42,700 nucleotides of DNA from Dehalococcoidia bacterium (GTDB lineage Bacteria > Chloroflexota > Dehalococcoidia > Tepidiformales > Tepidiformaceae): positions 1 through 42,700 of the forward strand of contig JAGQHB010000080.1 in assembly GCA_020432045.1 (NCBI GenBank), in the 5' to 3' direction. Shown piece after piece: positions 8,063-16,104 of the stretch; position 1 is the stretch's first letter; every line of letters starts with the position of its first letter. The translations under genes and the position numbers were made by a program. A model generated the notes under the pieces. The model was given only the letters and a program-made list of their open reading frames with translations. It was not told the origin of the DNA and did not search any database.

Positions 8063-9202
8063 ATGCGTCCACTCAAGATTGGTTCGTTGGCCGGGATCCC
8101 GATACTTGTACATCCGAGCTGGTTCCTGCTGCTCGGCCTGGTCACGTGGTTGTTGGCCACAAACGTGTTCCCTTCATGGCTGGAGGACCGAAGCACTTCC
8201 GTCTACATGATGATGGCCGGGTCTACGGTGGTGTTTTTCTTCGGCTCGATCATCCTGCATGAGCTGGCACACAGCCTGGTAGCGCGACAGTACCGCATCC
8301 CGGTGAAGAGCATCACGCTGTTCGCCTTCGGGGGCGTTGCGCAGATCACACGAGAGGCCAAGCGCCCGCTGGCGGAGCTGTTGGTCGCGGTTGTCGGCCC
8401 GCTGACGAGCCTTGTGCTTGGATTCGCGTTCCTGGGGGCATGGTTCCTGGTGGGCGCGCAGGACAATCATTCGCTCGACGTGATGCTGTTGTGGCTGAGC
8501 ATCACGAACTTTGCGCTGGCCATTTTCAACATGATCCCGGCATTCCCGATGGACGGGGGCCGCGTCTTTCGCTCACTGCTCTGGATGGTGACGGGCAAGT
8601 ACGAGACGTCAACCAGCATTGCAGCGTGGACGGGGCGTGGGTTCGGCTGGCTGATGATGGCGTTCGGGCTGCTGCTGGCACTCGGGGCGAGCGGGCTTGC
8701 GGCAAACCCGGTGCAGGGGCTGTGGCTGATCTTCATTGGGTTCTTCCTGGAGACGACGGCGCGGCAAAACCTTGTGCAGGGGAAGGCAATCCGGATCCTC
8801 GACAAGTACAACGCGGCAGACCTGATGATGACGAATCCGCCGGTGGTCGAGGCAGATGCGGCGGTGGGCCGGCTGGCCAGGGGCGTGATCGAGTACAACC
8901 CACGAGTTTGCTACTTCGTCGAAGATCACGGCGCGTTAGCGGGGATCTTGAGCGCTTACCAGATGCTTTTGATCCCCGAGGCCCTCTGGGACGTGACGAC
9001 GGCGAGGGAAGCGATGGTGCCGAGCAAGAGGCTCCACGCGGTCGCACCGGATCGCAAGGCGTCGGAAGTGCTGATGGAGATGGAAGAGGGCGACCTCACT
9101 CACCTGCCGGTAGTCGACGACGGGCGCGTCCTCGGCGTGGTGGGCCGTGATCGTTTGTTGGGCGTGCTGCAGCGCGAGGGGATGATCGCCGCGAGGGCGT
9201 AG
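8063..9202 (+). CDS. M50 family site-2 protease with C-terminal CBS pair
   Basis: The 379-residue integral membrane zinc protease should cleave substrates within the membrane, as in regulated proteolysis of anti-sigma or signalling proteins. Zinc ligands are in LHELAH (His66, Glu67, His70), with the third ligand Asp164 in AFPMDGG. About six hydrophobic segments cover residues 10-240. Residues about 260-379 resemble two CBS domains (ADLMMTNPPVVEADAAV... and AREAMVPSKRL...LTHLPVVDDGRVLGVVGRDRLLGVL), which commonly bind adenine nucleotides and could gate the protease. The layout is that of the Rip3-like, MJ0392-like branch. No partner substrate is visible nearby. Confidence 0.92.
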   Translation: MRPLKIGSLAGIPILVHPSWFLLLGLVTWLLATNVFPSWLEDRSTSVYMMMAGSTVVFFFGSIILHELAHSLVARQYRIPVKSITLFAFGGVAQITREAKRPLAELLVAVVGPLTSLVLGFAFLGAWFLVGAQDNHSLDVMLLWLSITNFALAIFNMIPAFPMDGGRVFRSLLWMVTGKYETSTSIAAWTGRGFGWLMMAFGLLLALGASGLAANPVQGLWLIFIGFFLETTARQNLVQGKAIRILDKYNAADLMMTNPPVVEADAAVGRLARGVIEYNPRVCYFVEDHGALAGILSAYQMLLIPEALWDVTTAREAMVPSKRLHAVAPDRKASEVLMEMEEGDLTHLPVVDDGRVLGVVGRDRLLGVLQREGMIAARA

Positions 9203-9212
9203 CAGCGGTGGC

Positions 9213-9219
9213 TATAGAA
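9213..9219 (+). promoter_or_regulatory. Possible -10 element for the MDR oxidoreductase gene
   Basis: TATAGAA lies 31 bp before the ATG at 9250, leaving room for a short leader that contains GGAGG. No convincing -35 element is seen. Confidence 0.35.
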
Positions 9220-9249
9220 TGGGCCTCCCAACGAAGTCGGAGGTCGACT

Positions 9250-10218
9250 ATGAAGGCAGCGGTTTACTACGAGACGGGTGCTCCGGACGTATTTTCGTAT
9301 GAGGATGTGCCGGACCCGCGGCTCCGCCCGAAGAGTGTGCTGATCCGCGTGGGGGCGGTCGCCATCCAGGGCGGAGACGTGTTGCACCGGGCCGGCGGGG
9401 ACCTGGCGACGCACCCGCACATCGTGGGCTACCAGGCGGCGGGCATCATCGAGGCCGTGGGAGAGGCGGTGACGGGGCTGCATCCAGGCCAGAAGGCCGT
9501 AGCGACGATGCCGTTCGGATCGCACGCGGAACTGGTGAGCGTCCCGCCACAGGCCGTCTACGTTGTTCCCGATTCGATGGACGTCAAGGTGGCGGCGTGC
9601 ATCCCGGTTGAGTTCGGGACGGCGCACGACTGCCTGTTCGAATTCGGCGGACTGCGTGCCGGGGAGACGGTGCTGGTGCAGGCGGGAGCGAGCGGCGTTG
9701 GGCTGGCAGCTGTACAGCTGGCGAAGCGGGCGGGAGCGACGGTGCTGGCAACGGCATCGAGCGACGAACGAGTGGAGCGGCTGGCGGAGTTTGGCTGCGA
9801 CCATGGGATCAACTACCTGAAACATGACCTCGCGGCGGAAACCTTCCGGTTCACGAAGGGCCACGGGGCAGACCTCGTCGTCGATTCGGTCGGGGGGAAG
9901 ACGCTGGAGGCGAGCGTTGCGGCACTGGCCTACCGCGGCCGGATCGCCTGGGTGGGCAGTGCCGGGCGCGAGAGCGACCCGCCGCAGCTCTCCGGGATCA
10001 TGCAGAAGAACGCCTCGATCCACGGGGTGTTCCTCGGCGCGGAGTTCGCGGCGCAGCCAGATCGGACGCGACGGATCCTCGGGGAGGTCATCGAACGCGT
10101 GGCGACGGGGGACCTGCGCGTCGTGGTCGACCGGGCGTTCCCGTTGAGCGAGGCAGCCGAGGCCCACCGGTATATCGAGAGCCGGCAGGCGTTCGGGCGG
10201 GTGGTGCTGGTGCCGTAG
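9250..10218 (+). CDS. Zinc-independent MDR oxidoreductase (quinone reductase/alkene reductase-like)
   Basis: The 322-residue product begins MKAAVYYETG after GGAGG six nt upstream, so the 14-residue longer start is rejected. It has the N-terminal GroES-like domain (to about residue 120) and a Rossmann domain with the NADP-binding stretch ETVLVQAGASGVGLAAVQLAKRAGATV, followed by the typical SS-DERVERL region. The cysteine ligands for structural and catalytic zinc are absent, placing it with quinone oxidoreductases (QOR/zeta-crystallin) rather than alcohol dehydrogenases. Likely reaction: NADPH-dependent reduction of a quinone or enone. It is the last gene of the plus-strand run before the toxin-antitoxin remnant. 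Confidence 0.88.
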   Translation: MKAAVYYETGAPDVFSYEDVPDPRLRPKSVLIRVGAVAIQGGDVLHRAGGDLATHPHIVGYQAAGIIEAVGEAVTGLHPGQKAVATMPFGSHAELVSVPPQAVYVVPDSMDVKVAACIPVEFGTAHDCLFEFGGLRAGETVLVQAGASGVGLAAVQLAKRAGATVLATASSDERVERLAEFGCDHGINYLKHDLAAETFRFTKGHGADLVVDSVGGKTLEASVAALAYRGRIAWVGSAGRESDPPQLSGIMQKNASIHGVFLGAEFAAQPDRTRRILGEVIERVATGDLRVVVDRAFPLSEAAEAHRYIESRQAFGRVVLVP

Positions 10219-10244
10219 GGGGCCAGCGAAGTTGCTGCGTACCG

Positions 10245-10630
10245 TCACGCACTCGTCACATCCGTCCTGGAAAAGTCTTCACCCACAAAGAGGAGTGGTA
10301 CTCCCAGTCTCCGGGCGAGCGCATACGAGAAGGTATCTCCGAAGTTGAGGGCGGTAACATGGCGTCCTTTGGTTCATCGGCGCCATGCCACGAGTGCTTC
10401 AATGGCGAGGGCTTCGTCGACCGGCACTACTTCAATCGAAACACGAGACAGGAGTCATCGAGTAGCTGCGCGCCCGCTGCGCCCGCCAGGGCTTCAATGA
10501 CTACGCCGAGCCCGACGCGCGTCGCCGCCGACATCGCAACCGGCTCCGACAGCAACCGCCGTTTGAGTTCGAGCCCGCCCGGTTCCTAGAACGGCACGGC
10601 GAGAACGGCGGATGTATCCACCACGATCAA
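10245..10630 (-). pseudogene. Broken VapC-type PIN toxin
   Basis: The minus strand read from the TTG at 10630 gives LIVVDTSAVLAVPF, the normal VapC N-terminus with its catalytic Asp, and then a TAG where the family continues 'GEPG'. Reading on gives EPGGLELKRRLLSEPVAM, a degraded middle part with another stop, and after a frame change VEALAIEALVAW-like sequence. A TGA then precedes KGRH...LNFGDTFSYALARRLGVPLLFVGEDF, the canonical PIN C-terminus with the conserved Asp residues. Two or more stops and a frame change make it inactive. The start overlaps the antitoxin stop (TTGA), as in intact vapBC operons. Confidence 0.8.
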
Positions 10631-10878
10631 GAGGACAAGCCATCACGATCGTATCCGAGAATCTCATCGGCACTGCGATCATCGACCACAGGCAAGGCCC
10701 GGAACCGCCCGATGATATCGCCGAGGCTCCGAGCGCGGCACCGGCGTCGTTCGGTGTCGAGGCGGGCTTCGAGCGCCGACTCAACTGCCTGGCTGATCGA
10801 CTCACCGGGGAGACTGGCGAGTTCGCGGGCCAGCTGGTCGACCTTTGCGCTCTTAATGGTCAGCACCACAGGAACCAC
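10627..10878 (-). CDS. VapB-type antitoxin (Rv0623/PSK-type)
   Basis: The 83-residue product has the N-terminal pattern LTIKSAKVDQLARELASL and then GESISQAVESALEARL, typical of the Rv0623-like antitoxin family that binds DNA as a ribbon-helix-helix type dimer and neutralises a VapC PIN toxin. Three GTG codons (10878, 10869, 10866) could serve as start; the conserved part begins near the last one. It is intact, while its toxin partner immediately downstream, overlapping by four bases, is broken. It sits 26 bp from the acyl-CoA dehydrogenase remnant, within the disrupted region at 10.2-11.8 kb. Confidence 0.8.
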   Translation of the reverse strand: MVPVVLTIKSAKVDQLARELASLPGESISQAVESALEARLDTERRRCRARSLGDIIGRFRALPVVDDRSADEILGYDRDGLSS

Positions 10879-10903
10879 GTTGCGTGCTCAGGTGGCCCAC
10901 TGC

Positions 10904-11017
10904 CTATCCGTAGACGAGGCGGCGGTCGAGCATGGCACGGCCGATGACGAAACGCTGCACCTGACTCGTGCCTTCGACGATTATGAGTTGGCAGGCGTCG
11001 CGGTAGTGGCGTTCAAG
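10904..11017 (-). pseudogene. 3' fragment of an acyl-CoA dehydrogenase gene (114 nt)
   Basis: Reading the minus strand gives LERHYRDACQLIIVEGT followed by SQVQRFVIGRAMLDRRLVYG and a stop: the last 37 codons of an acyl-CoA dehydrogenase. It aligns without gaps to 11743-11856, the 3' end of the intact gene upstream, with about 12 differences in 114 nt by eye (about 89% identity). The similarity stops sharply at 11017, next to the methyltransferase gene. It is either a partial duplication or the stump of a paralogue. Confidence 0.85.
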
Positions 11018-11709
11018 TTGGCGCGTTCGACGACAAATGACATTCCGTGCCACCCAAACGACTTGTAGGGGAGAAACCGCCAGTCTGACATCCCCTCGGA
11101 GAATTCTACGAAAGCCTGACGCTCGCCTGACACGGACTCTGACGACCAACGGAAGTAGTCGTCAAACGCAAGGATCATCCCATGCTTTAGGCGGGGTGAG
11201 AGGAACCGAAGCACGTCCCTGGTGCTACTCAACAGATCGCAGTCGATGTATGCGAGAGCAACATCTACCGGTTGAGCTGCGGGGTCCATACCGGCAAGCG
11301 ATTGTTCGTAGTAGCCGGCGATCACGGAATACTGGCCGCGCGGCACACCAGACGCACGACATATGGCGTGAAATTCATCCAGCCCGGTGGCCATCGATCG
11401 TTGGACCCACTGAGGGTGTTCGTCGCCGGGACGACTCTTCGGAAGTCCTTCGAACGAATCGAATGACCACAGATGGCGTGCATATTTGTATCTCGTTATG
11501 GATTGGTGGGCCAGTGAAAATGTCCGCCCACCATGAGAGCCAAATTCGAGGTAGTCGCCTCCAATGCCGTTGAAGGCCAGAACCCGAAACGCCGCATCGA
11601 GGAAGAATGCGCGCGGGGCGAGCTCACGGATGCTCGGCGCCCAGAAGAGACGCATCGCAGCACGGTAGCACCAGACCTTAATGCGTATCTGCAGCATCCG
11701 GAAGTTCAC
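10981..11709 (-). CDS. TylF/macrocin-type class I SAM O-methyltransferase
   Basis: The 242-residue product has SAM motif I in DYLEFGSHGGRTFS (about residues 51-64), a WSFDSFEGLP motif, the acidic region AYIDCDLLSSTRDVLRFL, and a metal-site-like AFDDYF. This matches the TylF/macrocin-3-O-methyltransferase family, which methylates hydroxyls of sugars on natural products or cell-surface glycans. It begins with GTG. Its last 12 codons run out of frame into the acyl-CoA dehydrogenase fragment, so the native C-terminus was probably lost. Base composition is visibly less GC-rich than its neighbours and no sugar-biosynthesis genes accompany it, which suggests transfer. The acceptor is unknown. Confidence 0.8.
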   Translation of the reverse strand: MNFRMLQIRIKVWCYRAAMRLFWAPSIRELAPRAFFLDAAFRVLAFNGIGGDYLEFGSHGGRTFSLAHQSITRYKYARHLWSFDSFEGLPKSRPGDEHPQWVQRSMATGLDEFHAICRASGVPRGQYSVIAGYYEQSLAGMDPAAQPVDVALAYIDCDLLSSTRDVLRFLSPRLKHGMILAFDDYFRWSSESVSGERQAFVEFSEGMSDWRFLPYKSFGWHGMSFVVERANLNATTATPANS

Positions 11710-11742
11710 GAGTTGCGGACCAGCCGGCGTCTAGCCATCGAG

Positions 11743-12906
11743 CTATCCGTAGACGAGGCTGCGGTCGAGCATGGCGCGGCTGATGACGACGCGCTGCACC
11801 TGGCTGGTGCCTTCGACGATCATGAGCTGGCGAGCATCGCGGTAGTGGCGTTCAAGGGGATGGTCCTTCATATACCCCTGGGCACCGAGGACCTGGAGCG
11901 CGTTGAACGCGACGCGGTTGGCCATCTCGGTGGCGTATGCCTTGGCGATTGAGAGGTTGTGGGCGTATTCGCGACCATACTTGCCCTGGTCGACGAGCCA
12001 CGCGGCTTTGTAGACGAGGTTGCGGGCGGCTTCGATTTCAATGGCCATGTCGGCGAACATGAACTGGATGGCCTGGAAGTCGACAACGCTGGAGCCAAAC
12101 GCGCTCCGGTCGCGGGCCCATTCGAGAGCGTAGGCGGCGGCACCTTCGGCGAGGCCGACGCCACGCGCACCGACAGTTGGACGCATGCTATTGAGCGTGA
12201 TCATGGCGTGGTTGAAGCCGTTGCCCTCTGCGCCACCAAGGAGGTTTTCGGCGGGGACGCGCACGTCCTGGAAGCTGAAGTGGGCCGTGGGCACGCTGCG
12301 GACGCCCATCTTGTCGTCGGTGCGGTCGATGTTGATGCCGGGCGCGTGGGCATCGACAACGAAGGCCGAGATGCCCTTCGCGCCGGGACCGCCCGTGCGC
12401 GCGAAGACCGTCAGGTAGTCGGCGACAGTGCCGCCGGAGATGTAGACCTTGTTGCCGTTGAGGACATAGTCGTCGCCGTCGCGGACAGCGCGGGTTTCGA
12501 GAGCGGCCGCATCGGAGCCGTGGTCAGGCTCGGTGAGGCAGAAGGCTGCTTTGGTGTCGCCGTTGGCGAGGCCGGGCAGGTACTGCTGTTGTTGCGCCGC
12601 GTTGCCCCCGAAGACGATGGGCCGGGTAGGGAGGCCGCTGAGGACGAGCATGAGGCCGGCGCCGCATTCGTACTTTGCCACTTCTTCGATGGCGAGGCAG
12701 ATGGGGAGAATGCCGTTTCCCGTGCCGCCCATGGATTCCGGGATGGCCATACCGAGGAGGCCGGCCTTCTTGAAGGCGTCGAAGAAATCGTGGGGATATT
12801 CGCCAGTCTCATCGACCTCCTTGGCGCGAGGGGCGATGACATCGCGGGCGATGCGGCGGGCAGTGTCTTTGATGAGGCGATGCTCTTCAGAAAGTTCGAA
12901 ATCCAT
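11743..12906 (-). CDS. Acyl-CoA dehydrogenase
   Basis: The 387-residue product has normal family length and oxidises an acyl-CoA to the 2-enoyl-CoA with FAD, passing electrons to ETF. It begins MDFELSEEHRLIKDTARR. The FAD/substrate signature FCLTEPDHGSDAAALETRA (about 125-143) and the second signature QVLGAQGYMKDHPLERHYRDARQ (about 332-354) are present, and the catalytic-base region reads VEGTSQVQR with the Glu retained. The products of nearby genes (acyl-CoA ligase, enoyl-CoA hydratase, EtfD-like protein) fit the same pathway. The gene overlaps nothing essential downstream; its last 114 nt are repeated at 10904-11017. Chain-length preference cannot be judged from sequence. Confidence 0.93.
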   Translation of the reverse strand: MDFELSEEHRLIKDTARRIARDVIAPRAKEVDETGEYPHDFFDAFKKAGLLGMAIPESMGGTGNGILPICLAIEEVAKYECGAGLMLVLSGLPTRPIVFGGNAAQQQQYLPGLANGDTKAAFCLTEPDHGSDAAALETRAVRDGDDYVLNGNKVYISGGTVADYLTVFARTGGPGAKGISAFVVDAHAPGINIDRTDDKMGVRSVPTAHFSFQDVRVPAENLLGGAEGNGFNHAMITLNSMRPTVGARGVGLAEGAAAYALEWARDRSAFGSSVVDFQAIQFMFADMAIEIEAARNLVYKAAWLVDQGKYGREYAHNLSIAKAYATEMANRVAFNALQVLGAQGYMKDHPLERHYRDARQLMIVEGTSQVQRVVISRAMLDRSLVYG

Positions 12907-12942
12907 GCCGCGGAGGATAGCAGGGCGTGGTGGCGCGGTCGC

Positions 12943-13257
12943 TCAGACGCGCGCGGTCGCGAGAGGGAGCCAGCAGGCACTGCGAGGATCGCGCAGGCGC
13001 GAACGTCGGCCACGCAGCGGGCGCGATTCCCAGGCGCGGAGGGCGTTGGCCGAACGCAGTCCGAGGATCTCAATTCCGGCCGTCTCGAGGTAGGCGACGA
13101 GGTCGCCGAGGGAACCGGCGAGTTCGACGTAGAGCCCTTCGACGGTGCGGCTGGCAAGCGTCGCGACCTCGTCTCGCTCGAGGAGGGCGCCGAGAGCCGA
13201 GGGGGCGCGTTCAACCTGGAGGATGTAGCCGCGGGATGGTTTGGACTTCGTGCTCAT
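12943..13257 (-). CDS. Unrecognised 104-residue protein
   Basis: The product begins MSTKSKPSRGYILQVERAP, preceded by GAGG 7 nt upstream. Residues 10-65 alternate beta-prone and helix-prone stretches (YILQVERAP, DEVATLAS, LYVELAGSLGDLVAYLETAGIEILGLRS), which vaguely suggests an ACT-like or other small ligand-binding fold. The C-terminal 30 residues are Arg-rich and low in complexity. It ends 36 bp before the acyl-CoA dehydrogenase start and could be co-transcribed with it. Two inverted repeats lie 50-90 bp upstream. Function unknown. Confidence 0.5.
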   Translation of the reverse strand: MSTKSKPSRGYILQVERAPSALGALLERDEVATLASRTVEGLYVELAGSLGDLVAYLETAGIEILGLRSANALRAWESRPLRGRRSRLRDPRSACWLPLATARV

Positions 13258-13308
13258 AGCAAGGCCTCGGATTGTTGCTGCCCGTTGTATGGAGAGAATC
13301 GACGCACA

Positions 13309-13345
13309 GGTGACGGGAATTCACCAAGTGACACGTGGTTGTCAC
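13309..13345. promoter_or_regulatory. Two adjacent inverted repeats (GTGA/TCAC type), possible operator
   Basis: GGTGA...TCACC at 13309-13325 is followed at once by GTGAC...GTCAC at 13328-13345. The four half-sites lie 52-88 bp upstream of the minus-strand 104-residue gene that leads into the acyl-CoA dehydrogenase. Their spacing suits a dimeric repressor such as a TetR- or GntR-type fatty-acid regulator. This is inference; no cognate regulator is adjacent. Confidence 0.4.
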
Positions 13346-13360
13346 CGTGCATCCACCGCG

Positions 13361-13528
13361 TCATGAGTGATTGGTCTCCCGGGCGAAGGTTGGAAGCCAG
13401 ACGCCGCCGCGGACGTTGGTGAGGCGCCCAGAGGAGCGGGGGGGTGGGACGAAACGGGGCGGGGCCTGGGAAGGCTGTGTCTCGACGCGCTCGAACAGGT
13501 AGGCGGTGACGGGGTCTTCAGTCGTCAT
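13361..13528 (-). CDS. Small hypothetical protein
   Basis: A 55-residue product starting MTTEDPVTAYLFERVETQP with GGGAGG about 5 nt upstream, a strong ribosome site that favours this start over 13618. It is rich in Pro and Arg after residue 20 and has no recognised motif. It lies upstream of the paired inverted repeats. It may be a genuine small gene. Confidence 0.4.
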   Translation of the reverse strand: MTTEDPVTAYLFERVETQPSQAPPRFVPPPRSSGRLTNVRGGVWLPTFARETNHS

Positions 13529-13900
13529 GCCGTCCTCCCTGTTTCGATCGGGTAGCGCATCCACAGGGTTGTCACCTTCCTGCATCATTGCCGGGCCCTT
13601 CTCTGTGAAGTACGACACAGACGGAAATCCCTACAGCGTTCCGCGAAACAATTCACCGGGGAATTACGCCCGCGATACATTCGCGGCTCAATGGCCACCG
13701 GGCGGCCACTGTCGGCAGCACAGCGTGACCAGAACCTGCGGAAGCACCCTGATCGAGGAATGCGAACCCAGGAGCCGTTGTGACCTGGGAGACAAGTGGC
13801 GGCCGTACGTGGGCTTGTTCGAACGGTGGAGCATGCCGCTGGCGCCATACCCATAGTGCGGGTGCCAACGCATCCGCCGGTGGGGGACGGGGTTCCGTCT
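13529..13900. other. Gene-poor stretch
   Basis: No open frame here shows a convincing start, ribosome site and composition. I see no strong hairpin, tRNA or repeat. It separates the small hypothetical gene from the 3' end of the ABC permease gene. Confidence 0.5.
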
Positions 13901-14731
13901 CTACCTACGGTCACCCTCCCTGGTCCAACGGAAGAAGACGAGCGCGAGTACTACGCTGATGACCATCCAGGCGGCAAGGGCGACAGTCGGGATTTCCCAG
14001 CCCCAGGAGGAGCCGTACTCGGTTTCGCCGAACCAATCGGGGAGGAAGGCGTAGCGGAAGCCCTGGGCCATCCAGCGCAGGGGGAACGCCGTGGCGATCC
14101 ACTGGAGCCACGATGGCAGCTGGTTCCACTGGAAGAAAATGCCGGAGATGAACTGGAGGACGAGGAAGGGCGCCTGGATGATAGGTCCGGCGGCACGGGC
14201 GTTGGGGACCATGCGGGTGGCAGCGATGCCCAGTGCGCTCCCGAGGGCGGCAGAGATCCCGAGGAGATAGATGAAGAAGAGCCAGCGTCCGGGACCGTCG
14301 GGCAAGTCGATGCCGAAGAGCAGAACACCGATGGCGAGCAGCACCGCCGTTTGGATGACGGTGATGATCACGGAACTCGTGAGCCTCCCGGCGAAGAACG
14401 CGGACTTTGGCAGCGGCGTGCCGGCGAGGCGCTTGAGGAGGCCTTCGTGCTGTTCCGTCGAGATCGACATGGCGAGGTTGGCAAAGGTGGAGCTGGCAAC
14501 GCCAAGGGCGATGATGCCGGGGAGGAAGTACTGGACGAATTTGACGCTGCGCCCCGGAGGCCCGTCGACGTCGCCGCTAAAGACAGCAGAGAACAGCACA
14601 AGAAAGAGGACGGGCAGGAGAAACGTGAAGAAGACCTGCTCAGGGATTCGGAAGAACTGCTTGAGGTCGACGATGGTGCGCGACCAGGCGAGGCGGGTGA
14701 GGGACGGCATCGAGATAGACGAGCTGGTCAC
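13901..14731 (-). CDS. ABC-2 type transporter permease
   Basis: The 276-residue product starts with GTG and has an N-terminal amphipathic region, then six hydrophobic segments: FFTFLLPVLFLVLFSAVF, YFLPGIIALGVASSTFANL, VIITVIQTAVLLAIGVLLF, WLFFIYLLGISAALGSALGI, an APFLVLQFISGIFF-type segment, and VALAAWMVISVVLALVFF at the C-terminus. This is the ABC2_membrane layout of drug, lipid or polysaccharide exporters. The start overlaps the stop of the ATPase gene by four bases (GTGA), showing translational coupling. The substrate is unknown. Confidence 0.9.
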   Translation of the reverse strand: MTSSSISMPSLTRLAWSRTIVDLKQFFRIPEQVFFTFLLPVLFLVLFSAVFSGDVDGPPGRSVKFVQYFLPGIIALGVASSTFANLAMSISTEQHEGLLKRLAGTPLPKSAFFAGRLTSSVIITVIQTAVLLAIGVLLFGIDLPDGPGRWLFFIYLLGISAALGSALGIAATRMVPNARAAGPIIQAPFLVLQFISGIFFQWNQLPSWLQWIATAFPLRWMAQGFRYAFLPDWFGETEYGSSWGWEIPTVALAAWMVISVVLALVFFRWTREGDRR

Positions 14732-15672
14732 GCAGCGGCTCCGGTCTCTGTGGACTCCGTGCCTCCACGGGCGGCGACCATCATGAGGTAGGTGTCTTCG
14801 AGAGAGGGGTGCGATACGGACAGCGCGGGGATCTCGGCAACACCCGCATCGGCTGCCCAGGCGATGAGCGTCGCGACCGCGGCGGTGGGCGTCGCGGTGC
14901 GGAGGGAGACGTGCGGTCCAGACCGCGTGAGTTCGCCATCGAGTGGCGGGATGGCTCGCTCAGTCAGGGCGCCGTCAGGGCGGAATGAGACGGTTGCGAT
15001 GAACCGGCTCTCGCCGCCAATCTCATCGGGCGGTCCGATGTCGACGATTTCGCCGCCAATGATGATACCGACGCGGTTGGCCAGGGCTTCGGCTTCATCA
15101 AGGTAGTGGGTCGTGAGGATGACGGTCTTGCCGAGCGCTGTGAAGGAGCGGATGACGTCCCAAAGTTGACGGCGACCCTCGGGATCAAGGCCAGTCGTTG
15201 GTTCATCCAGGAAGACTAGATCGGGGTTTCCGACGAGGCCGAGGGCGAGGTCGACGCGACGCTTCTGGCCGCCGGAGAGGGTCGAGCAGCGCGCCTTTCG
15301 CTTGTCGCCCAGGCCTACGAGGTCGATGACATGGCCGGAATCGAGCGGCGACGGGTAGAAGCCAGCGAAATGGACGACGGTCTCTTCGACAGAAAGAAAG
15401 TCGAAGACGGTGGTGTTCTGGAGGACGATGCCGAGACGGCTGCGCCAGCGGGCGTCGCCGCGGCCGGGATCGGCGCCGAGGACGTCGACCTCGCCGGAAG
15501 AACGGCCGCGGTAGCCCTCGAGGATTTCGACGAGGGTCGTCTTACCGGCGCCGTTGGGGCCGAGCAGAGCAAAGACTTCGCCCGCATAGATGTCGAGGTC
15601 GACGTGGCGGAGGGCCATTACGGCGCCGTAGGACTTGCTGACTCCACGGATCGTTACGACTGGTGATGGCAT
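14728..15672 (-). CDS. ABC transporter ATP-binding protein (DrrA/CcmA-like)
   Basis: The 314-residue product starts MPSPVVTIRGVSKSYGAV after AAGGAG 7 nt upstream, which displaces the longer start at 15741. Walker A GPNGAGKT (38-45), signature LSGGQKRRVDLA (132-143), Walker B LVFLDEPTTGLD (152-163) and an H-loop in ILTTHYLDEA are all present. The C-terminal 80 residues form the accessory domain seen in DrrA-type exporter ATPases. It drives the ABC-2 permease encoded immediately downstream. Exported substrate unknown; antibiotic, lipid or glycan export are family possibilities. Confidence 0.93.
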   Translation of the reverse strand: MPSPVVTIRGVSKSYGAVMALRHVDLDIYAGEVFALLGPNGAGKTTLVEILEGYRGRSSGEVDVLGADPGRGDARWRSRLGIVLQNTTVFDFLSVEETVVHFAGFYPSPLDSGHVIDLVGLGDKRKARCSTLSGGQKRRVDLALGLVGNPDLVFLDEPTTGLDPEGRRQLWDVIRSFTALGKTVILTTHYLDEAEALANRVGIIIGGEIVDIGPPDEIGGESRFIATVSFRPDGALTERAIPPLDGELTRSGPHVSLRTATPTAAVATLIAWAADAGVAEIPALSVSHPSLEDTYLMMVAARGGTESTETGAAA

Positions 15673-15923
15673 CGTCAGACTCCTTGGATAGTCACCATAT
15701 CCGACATTGAGACTCGGCACTGGCGCACCCGGCCGACGCATTGAATACGCTGCGAACAGCGTTCATCGCGGATGTGCCAGTGGAATCAATTGGCTGGCAC
15801 GCGGACGCGATGGAGCCGGCGGCGAGAATGGAAATCTCGGCCATGAGCGGCTGAACAAGAGGGTAGTGCCGGGGTCGGAGGCTGACGGCACCGAAGCGGG
15901 GAAGCCGGGAGCGTGCTTTGGCG

Positions 15924-15963
15924 CCTCTCACCCTGCCCTCTCCCCCTGGCGGGGGCGAGGGTT
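15924..15963 (+). repeat. Interspersed GC-rich repeat A, copy 3
   Basis: The core CCCCCTGGCGGGGG replaces CCCCGTGGCCGGGG of copies 1 and 2: paired changes that keep the inner arms complementary. Such covariation suggests that the hairpin, rather than the linear sequence, is maintained. Confidence 0.8.
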
Positions 15964-16052
15964 GTGCGGGGGTGGTCTGGCGGGATTCGCGCTTGGCGAC
16001 GGGCGTAATTATGAGGGCAAACGGCGGGCTGCGTGTTTGGAGAGCTTTGGCG

Positions 16053-16092
16053 CCCCTCACCCTGCCCTCTCCCCCTGGCGGGGGCGAGGGTT
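16053..16092 (+). repeat. Interspersed GC-rich repeat A, copy 4
   Basis: Nearly identical to copy 3, including flanks. It ends 12 bp beyond the 3' end of the minus-strand UGSC gene, so its hairpin may form the end of that transcript. Confidence 0.8.
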
Positions 16093-16104
16093 GTGGGTGG
16101 TTCG

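Larger units (their letters stand above)
15673..16104. other. Gene-free interval with two repeat A copies
   Basis: It holds the ABC operon leader and two copies of repeat A, 129 bp apart. Both copies share the flank GCTTTGGCGCC before the core and GTG after it, so the repeated unit here is about 50 nt. No coding frame is credible. Confidence 0.6.

Noticed and set aside
10904-11149. An intact small gene at the acyl-CoA dehydrogenase fragment
   Set aside because: Only the last 37 codons are dehydrogenase-like; the upstream codons are methyltransferase DNA read in another frame.
11959-13422. 487-codon plus-strand frame antisense to the acyl-CoA dehydrogenase
   Set aside because: Shadow frame with no motif; the opposite strand has all dehydrogenase signatures.
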